From: a virus
DNA length: 40,316 nt
Reading direction: 5' to 3' (one strand)
Virus record (IMG/VR): IMGVR_UViG_3300023179_000231
Coordinates: 1-40,316 of that record
The notes below the pieces were generated by a model. The model saw only the letters and a list, made by a program, of their open reading frames with translations, was not told where the DNA came from and did no database searches. Position numbers and translations under genes: made by a program. Positions 8,389-16,615 of this stretch are shown here, piece by piece. The first letter of the stretch is position 1, and each line of letters begins with the position of its first letter.

Positions 8389-8449
8389 GTATTATTTTTA
8401 AAAAAGAGAAAAACTCCATCAAGTCCATTATGTTTTTGAAAGTTTTCAT
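8366..8449 (-). CDS. Possible 27-residue hydrophobic peptide upstream of Panacea gene
   Basis: The minus strand encodes a peptide starting MKTFKNIMDLMEFFSFLK and ending LTLTF, stop at 8366-8368. It is rich in Phe, Leu, Ile and Met and lies 42 bases before the Panacea ATG, downstream of a strong TTGACA box at 8503-8498. Small membrane-active peptides are one class of Panacea-linked toxin. There is no clear ribosome binding site and the peptide is short, so it may be chance. Confidence 0.25.
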   Translation of the reverse strand: MKTFKNIMDLMEFFSFLKIIQHLTLTF

Positions 8450-8474
8450 ATTCTTAAGTATCAATTATATACAT

Positions 8475-8503
8475 ATATTATAATGTAAGTTTTTAAATGT
8501 CAA
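8475..8503 (-). promoter_or_regulatory. Promoter upstream of the first Panacea locus
   Basis: Minus-strand TTGACA (8503-8498) carries the TTTAAAA extension. TATAAT follows at a 15-base spacing and TAATAT at 17. It would transcribe the 27-residue peptide and the Panacea gene. Confidence 0.5.
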
Positions 8504-8529
8504 GATTTTTAGGGGGATTAAATATATTA

Positions 8530-8577
8530 TTACCCTTTTTTTATTACATCAAAAAGTCTGTCTGTTTGTTGGTTCAT
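8530..8577 (-). pseudogene. Decayed 5' end of an ankyrin gene
   Basis: The minus strand reads MNQQTDRLFDVIKKG then stop. This aligns with the start of the ankyrin protein at 19098 (MNKQTHTLFIVIE). The promoter and leader upstream (8632 to 8578) match those of that gene almost base for base, including TTGACATTTAAAATCTTT, TATTATACACTACTA and CTAACTTTTTATAC. The rest of the gene is missing. It marks the site where a third ankyrin gene once lay, or where a promoter was copied. Confidence 0.7.
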
Positions 8578-8603
8578 AGTATGTATAAAAAGTTAGATAG
8601 TAG

Positions 8604-8632
8604 TGTATAATATCAAAGATTTTAAATGTCAA
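8604..8632 (-). promoter_or_regulatory. Orphan ankyrin-type promoter
   Basis: TTGACA (8632-8627), a 17-base spacer and TATACA (8609-8604) on the minus strand. It is a near copy of the promoter at 19032-19060, with CTAACTTTTTATAC at the same distance downstream, but now leads only to a 15-codon remnant. Confidence 0.7.
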
Positions 8633-8644
8633 GTATTATTTACA

Positions 8645-9997
8645 CTAAGTAGATGATATTGTGGTATTTTTTTTATTTTTTGCGATAGTAGTTGATATTA
8701 AGACATCACCAATTTCAGGCGGAAGTGGTTCATACGATGAGTATCTTTCGTCTCCAGTATCTTTTAATCTTTTTCGTATTTCATTAAATGTCGCTATATG
8801 GGCTTCAGTTGTCATAATTCTATCAATTTCAGAATCTTTAATGACATCAATTGAGGCTTCATTATAAGCTATGGTAATATTTTTTTGAAAATCTAGTAAT
8901 TTATTACGTATCATATATTTTTTAAAGTAATGCTGTATATGTTGTAAAAATATCGTATTAAAATCTCTTAATATAGTCATATAACCTTGTTGTGTATATA
9001 TAGAGGCATTATTATATTTCGATTGTCTATTAAAAAAATCAGGAGAAAATCCAGAATATGATAATATTATTTCAGTTAGAAAATTTTGATAGTTTATTAC
9101 TTCCTCTGGTACAATATTTTGTTGTATCTGCGTATATTGTACATCAAATCCAAAACCTGAAATAATATTACTGCCAGCATTTTGCACTCCTGACATCCTT
9201 TCAATCGTTTCCATAAAAAGATTATGTATTTTATTTTCTTCATCTTTTGTACTTGGTATATAATTATTTTGATTTTTAAAATCTTTATAATTCCCTGTAA
9301 TAATACCAGATGGTTTACAACCATTCCTTTGATAAGCAAGAGACGTTTCTGTAATTGCGTTGTATATGAAAATATCATTTTTTATTTTTTCATAAGGACT
9401 AATAAATGTTTTAACTTCTTTATCAAAATTACCAAAGTGATATAAAATATATAAAGAATTTCCATCTTTATAGCAAAAATCATTCACATCGTAATCGTAC
9501 GTAAAAAATATTTGCCTTGTATTTAACAATGTGACATTAAATTCTAATATATTATTATTAATATTCGTATTATTGATTGATACGAATTTAGGAATGTGTG
9601 TACAACAAAATATATTATTATCATACTCAGCAATAATGTATGCCACTCCATCGTAATAATATGAAGATATTAAATGTTCAATAATATGACTATACGATAT
9701 AGGGTATATTATGCCGTTTGGTTTATAGAAAATTTGTAAAAAATCTGTATATTTACTATCTGTAATAATATTATCTTTTGCATTTTCTTTGATATTTTTA
9801 ACTTGTAAATTCAAATTCCTTATAATAGAAACTCTTTTTTCAATTATTGCATTTATTATGCTACATTGCCTAGTAGCGTCACTTAAAGAATAATTTTTAT
9901 TATCATTCTTTATATTTTTTCGTATATCTTTTAAACTCTCTTTAGATCCGTAAAAACTTTTAGTATACAAACTTTTAAATTTTTTCAATATAGACAT
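8645..9997 (-). CDS. Portal protein (HK97-type)
   Basis: This 450-residue protein has the features of phage portals: an N-terminal segment with an INAIIEKRVSIIRNLNLQV helix where portals begin their wing, a central turn of Asn-rich beta strands, a hallmark NAGSNIISGFGFDVQYTQ segment (about residues 277-294; the family has a naGk-ivL-G-e pattern there), and a long C-terminal helical part with GFSPDFFNRQSKYNNASIY. The portal ring is the DNA gate of the capsid. It lies on the minus strand, divergent from the protease and capsid genes with which it normally forms an operon, so its position reflects an inversion. Confidence 0.8.
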   Translation of the reverse strand: MSILKKFKSLYTKSFYGSKESLKDIRKNIKNDNKNYSLSDATRQCSIINAIIEKRVSIIRNLNLQVKNIKENAKDNIITDSKYTDFLQIFYKPNGIIYPISYSHIIEHLISSYYYDGVAYIIAEYDNNIFCCTHIPKFVSINNTNINNNILEFNVTLLNTRQIFFTYDYDVNDFCYKDGNSLYILYHFGNFDKEVKTFISPYEKIKNDIFIYNAITETSLAYQRNGCKPSGIITGNYKDFKNQNNYIPSTKDEENKIHNLFMETIERMSGVQNAGSNIISGFGFDVQYTQIQQNIVPEEVINYQNFLTEIILSYSGFSPDFFNRQSKYNNASIYTQQGYMTILRDFNTIFLQHIQHYFKKYMIRNKLLDFQKNITIAYNEASIDVIKDSEIDRIMTTEAHIATFNEIRKRLKDTGDERYSSYEPLPPEIGDVLISTTIAKNKKNTTISST

Positions 9998-10009
9998 AAA
10001 TTGATATAC

Positions 10010-10038
10010 TTGACTTTATAAATGATCATCATTAATTA
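10010..10038 (+). promoter_or_regulatory. Promoter for the head-tail operon
   Basis: TTGACT (10010-10015), 17-base spacer and TAATTA (10033-10038). The spacer holds the palindrome ATGATCAT (10022-10029), a possible operator in the short divergent gap between portal and protease. Confidence 0.5.
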
Positions 10039-10066
10039 ATTCGTAATTTTAAATTAACCATAAATT

Positions 10067-11224
10067 ATGAATGAATGCAATTTTTTAAAAATCAAGTCAT
10101 TTGAAATTAAATCCTTTGATGCAATAGAAGGTCGCATTATTGGTAGAGCAGCTAAATTTAATAATATCGATCGAAAAAGTGAGGTAATTATACCAACAGC
10201 GTTTGATAAAGATTTGAAATTAATACAGTCTGGTCAAAAAAGTATAAAAATATTTAAAGAACATATAAAGGATTGGGGCTTTTATGCTGATAGGGTATGG
10301 AAGGATGGAAATGAGGCTTTATGCATTGATGCTCGTGTGCCGGAATATAGTCAATATCAAAATGAAGTAAAGTCGTGGATTCGAGATGTGAAATCTGGTA
10401 AAATATCGCCAACATTATCAATAGGATATACAGTAAATGAATTTCATATCAAAGATGGTATTAAATATTTAACAGATATATCTCTCCAAGAGGTATCTGT
10501 CACAGCAAATCCAGTAAATCCCTTAGCAATTGCCGAATTTAAATCTCTTACAGAAAGTCAATATCCAATATATTTGTCAGACACATATAATGAGAGTAAT
10601 GCAATTGAATTATGGAAAGAATATACGTGTTCAAATGATAAACCGAATGTATCTTATATCAAAGGTTTTTTATATTACGATCAAAAATCATCAGTAGATG
10701 ATTATAAATCGTATCATTACCCAATTATAGATATCATTAATGGCAATCCCGTAATTAATTCAAAAGCAGTTATTTTGGCAAATCACAAAATTAATTCAAA
10801 CAAAAGTCATCAAAAATCTTTTACGAATATAGATAAAAATGCAATACAACATAAGATTAACAATCTGTATATTGATATTAATAAAGAGCGTGAAAAAAAT
10901 AATATTCCCCTACTATCAATTCCAATGAAAAAATCATTTTTAGATATGATAGAGATAACAAGTAGGAGTAAGGCAATTCAATATGGTAAAAAGCATATCA
11001 AGAGTGCAGATGTAAGTAATAATCAATTTGAAGCTTATATAAATAAGATTATCTCTTTAAGAGATGCGAAATATCTTGACATTAAAAATCATAATAATAT
11101 ATCTAGCTCTACAGAGCCTCTACACACTGAGGCTCTACAGAATAGTAGTGATACTAACTCAATCTCGAATGAGATTAATATCGAAGACTTTCTTCAAAAA
11201 TTAAATAAAAAATTACAAAACTAA
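10067..11224 (+). CDS. HK97-type prohead protease with C-terminal extension
   Basis: Residues 1-160 match the S78 prohead protease family that matures HK97-type capsids: an EGRIIGRAAKFNN start, a His in IFKEHIKDWG (His66), the LSIGY stretch at 117-121 with the likely catalytic Ser118, and the closing EVSVTANPVNP. Residues 180-385 form an extension; its YKSYHYPIIDIINGNPVI part resembles a domain often fused to alphaproteobacterial phage proteases. A GC-rich hairpin lies in the extension. It heads the plus-strand head operon and is followed by the capsid gene after 11 bases. No Shine-Dalgarno sequence is seen. Confidence 0.85.
   Translation: MNECNFLKIKSFEIKSFDAIEGRIIGRAAKFNNIDRKSEVIIPTAFDKDLKLIQSGQKSIKIFKEHIKDWGFYADRVWKDGNEALCIDARVPEYSQYQNEVKSWIRDVKSGKISPTLSIGYTVNEFHIKDGIKYLTDISLQEVSVTANPVNPLAIAEFKSLTESQYPIYLSDTYNESNAIELWKEYTCSNDKPNVSYIKGFLYYDQKSSVDDYKSYHYPIIDIINGNPVINSKAVILANHKINSNKSHQKSFTNIDKNAIQHKINNLYIDINKEREKNNIPLLSIPMKKSFLDMIEITSRSKAIQYGKKHIKSADVSNNQFEAYINKIISLRDAKYLDIKNHNNISSSTEPLHTEALQNSSDTNSISNEINIEDFLQKLNKKLQN
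11113..11136 (+). other. GC-rich stem-loop inside protease 3' end
   Basis: AGAGCCTC (11113-11120) and GAGGCTCT (11129-11136) form a perfect 8-bp stem with an 8-base loop. It is unusually GC-rich for this DNA and lies 100 bases before the capsid ATG. It may stabilise or process the mRNA; the role is unproven. Confidence 0.45.
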
Positions 11225-11235
11225 AACATATATTT

Positions 11236-12687
11236 ATGTCCGAATCAGATAATAACGCTAATCAACTTGTAGAACAAGTAGCTCAAGAAGTAAAAAAAGT
11301 TGTACTTCCAATAGAAGAAAAATCTATGAAGATGGAAGAAGAATTAAAGAATAAGGAGAATCAAGTTAAGTCCCTGATGGAAAAATTAAATGAATTAAAT
11401 ACTTCACAAAAAAATAATATAGAGATTATCAATACATTGAATAATGATGTTAAAAGTTTACAAGAAAGATCTAAGGCAATGTCTTCTTCTGGTATATCTT
11501 TGAATTCTGATGGTTATATAGATAACAAGTCTTTAAATGATGCCTTAAATGACTTTGCATCAGTTCTTGATGGTGGATCTGGAAATCAACGTTTTACAAA
11601 TATTGATACATCGGCTGTACCAGTTACGAATATCAATGGCGCAAAATATGAAAAGTCTATGTCTGCTTTGTTTGATAGTGCTGGATTCTTCAAATTACCT
11701 AAAAAAGAGCAAAAATCAATGCTTAGAACAGATTCTAATACATATGGTGGTTATGCGATTTCTGACGCTGATTACCTTGGTAGTGCTGATATTAATAAAT
11801 TACCAGTAAGTCCAATTATGTCTTATGTTAATATCGCATCTGCTGGAGTTATTACTAGAGGCGTGATTGATACTTTTGATTATTCTAAAATTGAAATGTT
11901 TAATGAATGTGAAGGAGATCCTGTGAAGCAGACTGAATTATTGAAGATGGCACAAATTAATATTCCAATTCACGAATATGCGTCTTCCTTTCCTTTAACA
12001 AATACAATGTATAATGCGTATAGAGCTAATGAATTAAGATATAATCCATTTTTACTAACTATGCAAGGTTTAGAAGCTGACAAAATACGTAGATGGGCTA
12101 AAGAGATATTTATAGGTAGCGGTAATAACGAAATGCTAGGTATACTTACAAAGGCGAATAAACAAAATTCAATATTATCAAATCAAATACTTTTGACAGA
12201 AACATCTAATTCTGTAACTGTAAGTGATCTTAGAAACCTAGAATCAATGTTAAAAGCTAATTATTTAAGTTCACCAAATTTAGCATTATTTGTAGCTAGG
12301 GACCTATTAATACAATTAAGAAAGGAAAAGGGTGCGGATGAACATTTAACAGATTCAGAGTATTTTGAGTCGAGTCAATATGGTACTGGCTTGAGATTTA
12401 AAACTGCAACTGCTGGAAGTATACCTGTTATTGTTATGCCAAATGGCGTAGGATTAGATTATAAACTATATAATCCGAGTAATCAATTTACTAATAAGCC
12501 AGTTGCTATGCTTGCAGATTTAAAACAAGGATATTTAGTTGCCCAATCTTCTTTTGTTGAAACTGGACTTGATACCAGTATTGGTAATGCCGCTAGAAAT
12601 GGTGCTCGTTTATCTGTTATGTTTTCTTATGCTGGTGGCGCTCCAGTTGTTGAAGAGGCAATTGCAATACTAAAAATTAAAAACTAA
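11236..12687 (+). CDS. Major capsid protein (HK97 fold)
   Basis: This 483-residue protein fits HK97-type major capsid proteins. The first about 80 residues form a charged coiled coil, the delta/scaffold domain that is normally cut off by the protease. The shell domain follows: RTDSNTYGGYAISDADYLG (family t-d-t-GGyl), then VSPIMSYVNIASAG, the E-loop and P-domain helices with EADKIRRWAKEIFIGSGNNE, then the A-domain stretch LALFVARDLLIQLRKEKG, and the closing ARNGARLSVMFSYAGG. It lies between the protease and a small putative decoration protein, the normal order. Confidence 0.92.
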   Translation: MSESDNNANQLVEQVAQEVKKVVLPIEEKSMKMEEELKNKENQVKSLMEKLNELNTSQKNNIEIINTLNNDVKSLQERSKAMSSSGISLNSDGYIDNKSLNDALNDFASVLDGGSGNQRFTNIDTSAVPVTNINGAKYEKSMSALFDSAGFFKLPKKEQKSMLRTDSNTYGGYAISDADYLGSADINKLPVSPIMSYVNIASAGVITRGVIDTFDYSKIEMFNECEGDPVKQTELLKMAQINIPIHEYASSFPLTNTMYNAYRANELRYNPFLLTMQGLEADKIRRWAKEIFIGSGNNEMLGILTKANKQNSILSNQILLTETSNSVTVSDLRNLESMLKANYLSSPNLALFVARDLLIQLRKEKGADEHLTDSEYFESSQYGTGLRFKTATAGSIPVIVMPNGVGLDYKLYNPSNQFTNKPVAMLADLKQGYLVAQSSFVETGLDTSIGNAARNGARLSVMFSYAGGAPVVEEAIAILKIKN

Positions 12688-12707
12688 TCATAACTAATTT
12701 TATAAAT

Positions 12708-13166
12708 ATGTCAAACTTTAGAGACTATACATCTGCTGTACTAGTAAAACAAATTCTTCCAAGTCAAACTCTTAACACTGATGCAGATATTAATAGCATA
12801 GTATTCGATATATCTGGTTGTAAAACTATTGATATACGTCTATTCTGCTCTTCATTTACGGCTGGAAAAATATCTTTTAAATCAATTAAATTTGCAAGTG
12901 ATGTAAATATTACACAAGATATTAGAATATTTGATAATACAACTATAGATGCATTTACACCTAATAATCCATCTATAGCGCTTGATGCAATATCTCAAGC
13001 TTCTTTACAAGGTGTTGGGTCTACAAAAATAGTTATTCCAAATAAATCTCTTGGTATTCAAAAATATGCGAAAGTAACATTTACAACGTCTTTAAGTGCA
13101 AATCTTGTAGCAAATGCAATGGTATTATTAGGTGGATTTCACGACGATCCAATTGTTCAAGCATAA
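12708..13166 (+). CDS. Small structural protein after capsid, possible decoration protein
   Basis: This 152-residue protein is unrecognised but sits where many phages encode a head decoration protein or head fibre. It is beta-rich with many Ser, Thr, Asn and Ile and no membrane segment, compatible with a compact virion protein. It starts 20 bases after the capsid stop without a Shine-Dalgarno sequence. The role is inferred from position only. Confidence 0.55.
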   Translation: MSNFRDYTSAVLVKQILPSQTLNTDADINSIVFDISGCKTIDIRLFCSSFTAGKISFKSIKFASDVNITQDIRIFDNTTIDAFTPNNPSIALDAISQASLQGVGSTKIVIPNKSLGIQKYAKVTFTTSLSANLVANAMVLLGGFHDDPIVQA

Positions 13167-13170
13167 AAAA

Positions 13171-13671
13171 ATGCCTACATATAAATTTGATCAAGTAAAA
13201 TTACCATTTATACATAATATTATTGTAGAAAATTTACAAGATATAATATCACATAATATACATTCTAGCAAAATAGATATTAATGATTGTTGTGTTTATA
13301 ATAAACATAATAATTATGACTTAGAATCTGGAATTTATACTAAAGCATTTTTAGAAGAATTTTTAGGTAAAAAAGTATTCGATTATCTTTTGGCGTGTAC
13401 ATCTACAGTAGATATGTTAAACAATAAAGATAAACAATATTTTATAGAAATTAAGATAATGTTAGACCCTGAAAAAGAAAATGTTGAAGAAGAAAAAAAG
13501 ATAATGTTAGACCCTGAAAAAGAAAATGTTGAAGAAGAAAAAAAGATAATGTTAGACCCTGAAAAAGAAAATGTTGAAGAAGAAAAAAAGATAATGTTAG
13601 ACCCTGAAAAAGAAAATGTTGAAGAAGAAAAAAAGGTTCGTGGAAGACCGCCTAAATCATCTAAAAGTTAA
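13171..13671 (+). CDS. Head-region protein with 15-residue tandem repeats and AT-hook-like end
   Basis: The 166-residue protein starts at ATG 13171, right after the previous stop; an upstream in-frame ATG at 13132 would overlap that gene. Residues 1-95 form an unknown globular part. Then IMLDPEKENVEEEKK is repeated four times, encoded by four exact 45-bp copies, giving a long acidic/basic disordered linker. The end reads VRGRPPKSSKS, with an RGRP core like an AT-hook that could bind the minor groove of AT-rich DNA. It may link virion or capsid proteins to DNA. Not assigned to a family. Confidence 0.6.
   Translation: MPTYKFDQVKLPFIHNIIVENLQDIISHNIHSSKIDINDCCVYNKHNNYDLESGIYTKAFLEEFLGKKVFDYLLACTSTVDMLNNKDKQYFIEIKIMLDPEKENVEEEKKIMLDPEKENVEEEKKIMLDPEKENVEEEKKIMLDPEKENVEEEKKVRGRPPKSSKS
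13456..13635 (+). repeat. Four exact 45-bp tandem repeats in coding sequence
   Basis: Units at 13456-13500, 13501-13545, 13546-13590 and 13591-13635 are identical. The unit is a multiple of three, so changes in copy number would lengthen or shorten the protein in frame. This suggests recent amplification. Confidence 0.95.
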
Positions 13672-13676
13672 TATTT

Positions 13677-14366
13677 ATGTACGACATATTTCAATGGCGT
13701 AGTACATCAACTATAGATTTTAGCGTTTTGCCCGTATCTATTGCTGAAGTAAAGCAAAGAATGCTTGATGTTAAAATTATAGATTTAACATCAAATACAT
13801 CAATAGATTCTTATCTTACATCTCTTATTAAATCCTCTGTTAAATTATTTGAGGAACAAACAAATCATATGATATACCCTCGTACATTATGTGGAAATGT
13901 TTTTAATAATGAGAATTGCTTTGAATTTAGTGGATATTATTTAAAAAAACGTAACATTAAATCTATAGATAGTATTAAATATTATCAATATGATTGGAAT
14001 CAAGATTCATCTGCTAATAAAGAATCTTTAGTGATTAATGATTTTTATAACATAATTCCAGAATCAAATATTACAAATACCACTCTAAGGAAGAAAGTTG
14101 GCGTTGATTTCCCTATAGTGTATCAAAAAATGGATACAATTGAGATTAATATAACATGTGGATATGATATTGTTAATTCCGCATTTGTTGGCATACCAGA
14201 TGATATCAAAAGTTTTATTATATATCACGTCACAAAAATGTATTCTAATCAAATTAATGATTGTGATTGTTCTCCTACTGAATGTTTGATTAACGATAAT
14301 TATCTCTTGCAAATTATATCTTCTTACTCAGTTCAGGAGATACCGTATATTCTATCGTATATATAA
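13677..14366 (+). CDS. Head-tail connector, gp6-like
   Basis: This 229-residue protein follows the gp6-like connector pattern: an N-terminal VLPVSIAEVKQRMLDV segment (family lp-v-lae-K-hL), helices with SYLTSLIKSSVKLFEEQTNHM, beta strands with IEINITCGYD, and a C-terminal helix pair starting GIPDDIKSFIIYHVTKMY. Connectors of this type form the ring under the portal. It is in the plus-strand head operon and overlaps the next gene by one base (TAATG). Confidence 0.8.
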   Translation: MYDIFQWRSTSTIDFSVLPVSIAEVKQRMLDVKIIDLTSNTSIDSYLTSLIKSSVKLFEEQTNHMIYPRTLCGNVFNNENCFEFSGYYLKKRNIKSIDSIKYYQYDWNQDSSANKESLVINDFYNIIPESNITNTTLRKKVGVDFPIVYQKMDTIEINITCGYDIVNSAFVGIPDDIKSFIIYHVTKMYSNQINDCDCSPTECLINDNYLLQIISSYSVQEIPYILSYI

Positions 14367-14731
14367 TGCCAAAATGCAAACCAAAAATCAACAGGGCTAT
14401 TAGCCAACGTGTTGAATTTCTCAAAAGAGTTAATGCAGTACGTCATAATAAAGATGAAAATGATATTGCGCCAATATATAAATCTCTTGGCTTTTGTCTT
14501 GCAGAAGTGCGCAATTTAAAAGAAGTTGAAATATTTGATGAGTTTAATATCCAACAAACATCATCTACGCACGTATTGAGATTTTTTAATGTAGAGTTTG
14601 CAATTAATACAAAAGACTATATTAGATTACAGAATGGTAAACTTTTAATCGTTGATTCAAAAAAAGATGAGAAAGAAATGGGCATTATAACAAATATAAA
14701 GGCAACACTACAAGGAACTGAGGAAATTTAA
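14366..14731 (+). CDS. Head-tail adaptor/head closure protein
   Basis: This 121-residue protein resembles the short phage head-tail joining proteins (SPP1 gp16/HK97 adaptor type). It starts with a basic helix, has an AEVRNLKEVEIFDEFN stretch, a beta strand with STHVLRFF, and a closing KDYIRLQNGKLLIVDSKKDE part that follows the family pattern of D-x-I-x-x-x-G-x-x-x-x-I. Its position, overlapping the connector gene and just before the gp10-like gene, supports the call. Confidence 0.7.
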   Translation: MPKCKPKINRAISQRVEFLKRVNAVRHNKDENDIAPIYKSLGFCLAEVRNLKEVEIFDEFNIQQTSSTHVLRFFNVEFAINTKDYIRLQNGKLLIVDSKKDEKEMGIITNIKATLQGTEEI

Positions 14732-14732
14732 T

Positions 14733-15161
14733 ATGATAAAAATAACTTCACATTTTGACATATCTTTTTTAGATAAGATAACGAATGAAATGATAGTAAA
14801 ACAAAGAATAGCAAGTGGATTGAACACTGGAATGGATATAGTAAAACGCAATGTAATAACAACTATTACAACAGGTGAGAGAACGGGGAGACCGTATAGA
14901 CTAAAAATAAATGGTAAAGTTTATCAAGGTAGACACTCTGCTCCAAATGAACCAATTGCAAATATAACAGGTAGAACGGCAAATGAGACATATACTCAAA
15001 TAAACGGAATGGAGGCTATACTTGGATCACAAGCGCCATACTCAGGCAGGCCAGAATATGGTACACGTAGAATTATTGCGCGTAAAACTTATGAAAAACA
15101 AGTAAATAAAGATATAGATACTGTCTCAGAAAAAATAATAACTAAGCTTACAGAAAAATGA
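14733..15161 (+). CDS. HK97 gp10-like tail completion protein
   Basis: This 142-residue protein shows the HK97 gp10 family core: TTITTGERTGRPY, then HSAPNEPIANITG, and the closing LGSQAPYSGRPEYGTRR stretch. These proteins complete the head-tail joint. It begins right after the adaptor stop, with an AGGA preceding the ATG at about ten bases, one of the few genes here with such a signal, and overlaps the next gene by four bases (ATGA). Confidence 0.8.
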   Translation: MIKITSHFDISFLDKITNEMIVKQRIASGLNTGMDIVKRNVITTITTGERTGRPYRLKINGKVYQGRHSAPNEPIANITGRTANETYTQINGMEAILGSQAPYSGRPEYGTRRIIARKTYEKQVNKDIDTVSEKIITKLTEK

Positions 15162-16393
15162 CAACTCCACAAGATATATCGCAGTTTCTGATAGAGCATT
15201 TACCATTTAGGCTAGACAATTTTACAGATAATAATAAGATTATTTCTGTATCAAAAACTGGTAATATTGTAGAAATTGAAACTCTAGACCCACACGGACT
15301 CGGAGATACTAATGCAGACGACCTTTACATTAGTGGAGTATGGAGTAAATGGAATATTACAAGCATATCAAGCTATAATGACTGTAATAATCACTACTTT
15401 CACATTATTACAAATGCTGAAGATATTTTATTTTCCACTATACCAGATATGGCGCACGTATGTATAAATAATGTTTTCATCAAAGATATTGAAACAGATA
15501 CAATTATTCAAGATTGCAGTGGAATTTTTACACTTGACTACAAGAAAATTCCAGGTTCGATTATGTACTTTAATGACAAATTGTTTTCACCTTATATAGG
15601 TACACAAATTGCAATTGGTAAATATTATATAGATTTTTCTACGGCTTTTTTACGTACATTATCACCAATTAAGTATGCTTCAAAGCCATTTAATGGATGG
15701 ATAAACGTTAATGAAATTACCATTATAGATAATAATAAATTTTCATACGAATGTAATGAATTTGCTGGAGAACCATATATTGATAATAATGATAATATTG
15801 TATCTGCTTATGTTAAGACAAATCCTAGAATTTATGCAACAGGTATTCAACTTGAACAAATGCCAAATATATCAATTAGTGTAATTACAAATAATGATTC
15901 AGATGTAATATCTATGGATAAAGATTGTATTTATTGCCTTTACACATCATCTGCTGGATTACCAAATAAATTTCATCCAAGAGGAATTGATGGAGAGACA
16001 AATATAATGCAAAATACGATGTCTCAATTCGCCATTGTGATATATATTGTTAATGGCGTTAAAAGAAATAATAATACTGCGTTTGCAAAAGAAATAAATT
16101 CTATAATACACAATATTAAGCCAGCTATTTTAGCTTCACTTAGTAATAAAACCTTTAGTAATCCAAACAATTTTTTTTCAACTGGAGATATTAAAAACGG
16201 CTTAACATATGTCGAAGATAGACAAATTTCATCATTCAATAAACCCGTATATGCACATATTATAACATTTCAAGAGCAATCAAGGAGCGGTGATTATGAT
16301 AGACTGGCAGATGATTTAGACTATCCAGTTACTGGTATATTTGCATATAATAACCTTGACAATCAAAATATATCTAATATTATTGTAGAATAA
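15158..16393 (+). CDS. Putative tail terminator-region protein
   Basis: This 411-residue protein lies between the gp10-like tail completion gene and the tail sheath, where the tail terminator is expected. It is longer than usual terminators; its N-terminal half is beta-rich with Asp/Asn-rich loops and includes EIETLDPHGLG, a pattern seen in phage beta domains that follow a V-x-V-T-t-x-x-H-G-l scheme. The C-terminal part has FAIVIYIVNGVKRNNN and a helix with INSIIHNIKPAILASL, which fits a terminator-like domain. Function is inferred from place and this pattern. Confidence 0.55.
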   Translation: MTTPQDISQFLIEHLPFRLDNFTDNNKIISVSKTGNIVEIETLDPHGLGDTNADDLYISGVWSKWNITSISSYNDCNNHYFHIITNAEDILFSTIPDMAHVCINNVFIKDIETDTIIQDCSGIFTLDYKKIPGSIMYFNDKLFSPYIGTQIAIGKYYIDFSTAFLRTLSPIKYASKPFNGWINVNEITIIDNNKFSYECNEFAGEPYIDNNDNIVSAYVKTNPRIYATGIQLEQMPNISISVITNNDSDVISMDKDCIYCLYTSSAGLPNKFHPRGIDGETNIMQNTMSQFAIVIYIVNGVKRNNNTAFAKEINSIIHNIKPAILASLSNKTFSNPNNFFSTGDIKNGLTYVEDRQISSFNKPVYAHIITFQEQSRSGDYDRLADDLDYPVTGIFAYNNLDNQNISNIIVE

Positions 16394-16404
16394 CATTTTT
16401 TTTT

Positions 16405-16605
16405 ATGACACAGGAAGCAAAAGTAATCAAAAACTTTACACATAATGGTAAAGAATATACAGAAAGCGAAGAAATCAATTTAGGTGCAATAGTAGAACCA
16501 TATCTTATTGCTAAACTAAATCAGGGTTTTATCGAAATATGTACAGACTCACAATTTCCATCACAAAATGTAAAAAAGAAAACACAAAAACAAGATAATA
16601 ACTAA
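16405..16605 (+). CDS. Small tail protein upstream of sheath
   Basis: This 66-residue protein begins with AKVIKNFTHNGKEYTESEEI, a pattern seen in small phage proteins of this place (a lysine-rich start, then hnGk-Y and a G-x-I repeat). Mu-like phages have a small gene (gp38) directly before the sheath gene. The end is basic. Role unknown; membership of the tail block is clear from spacing. Confidence 0.6.
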   Translation: MTQEAKVIKNFTHNGKEYTESEEINLGAIVEPYLIAKLNQGFIEICTDSQFPSQNVKKKTQKQDNN

Positions 16606-16615
16606 TTAGAACAGT

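Noticed and set aside
13456-13635. Regular repeats as a CRISPR array
   Set aside because: The units are contiguous, without spacers, and in frame within a coding sequence.
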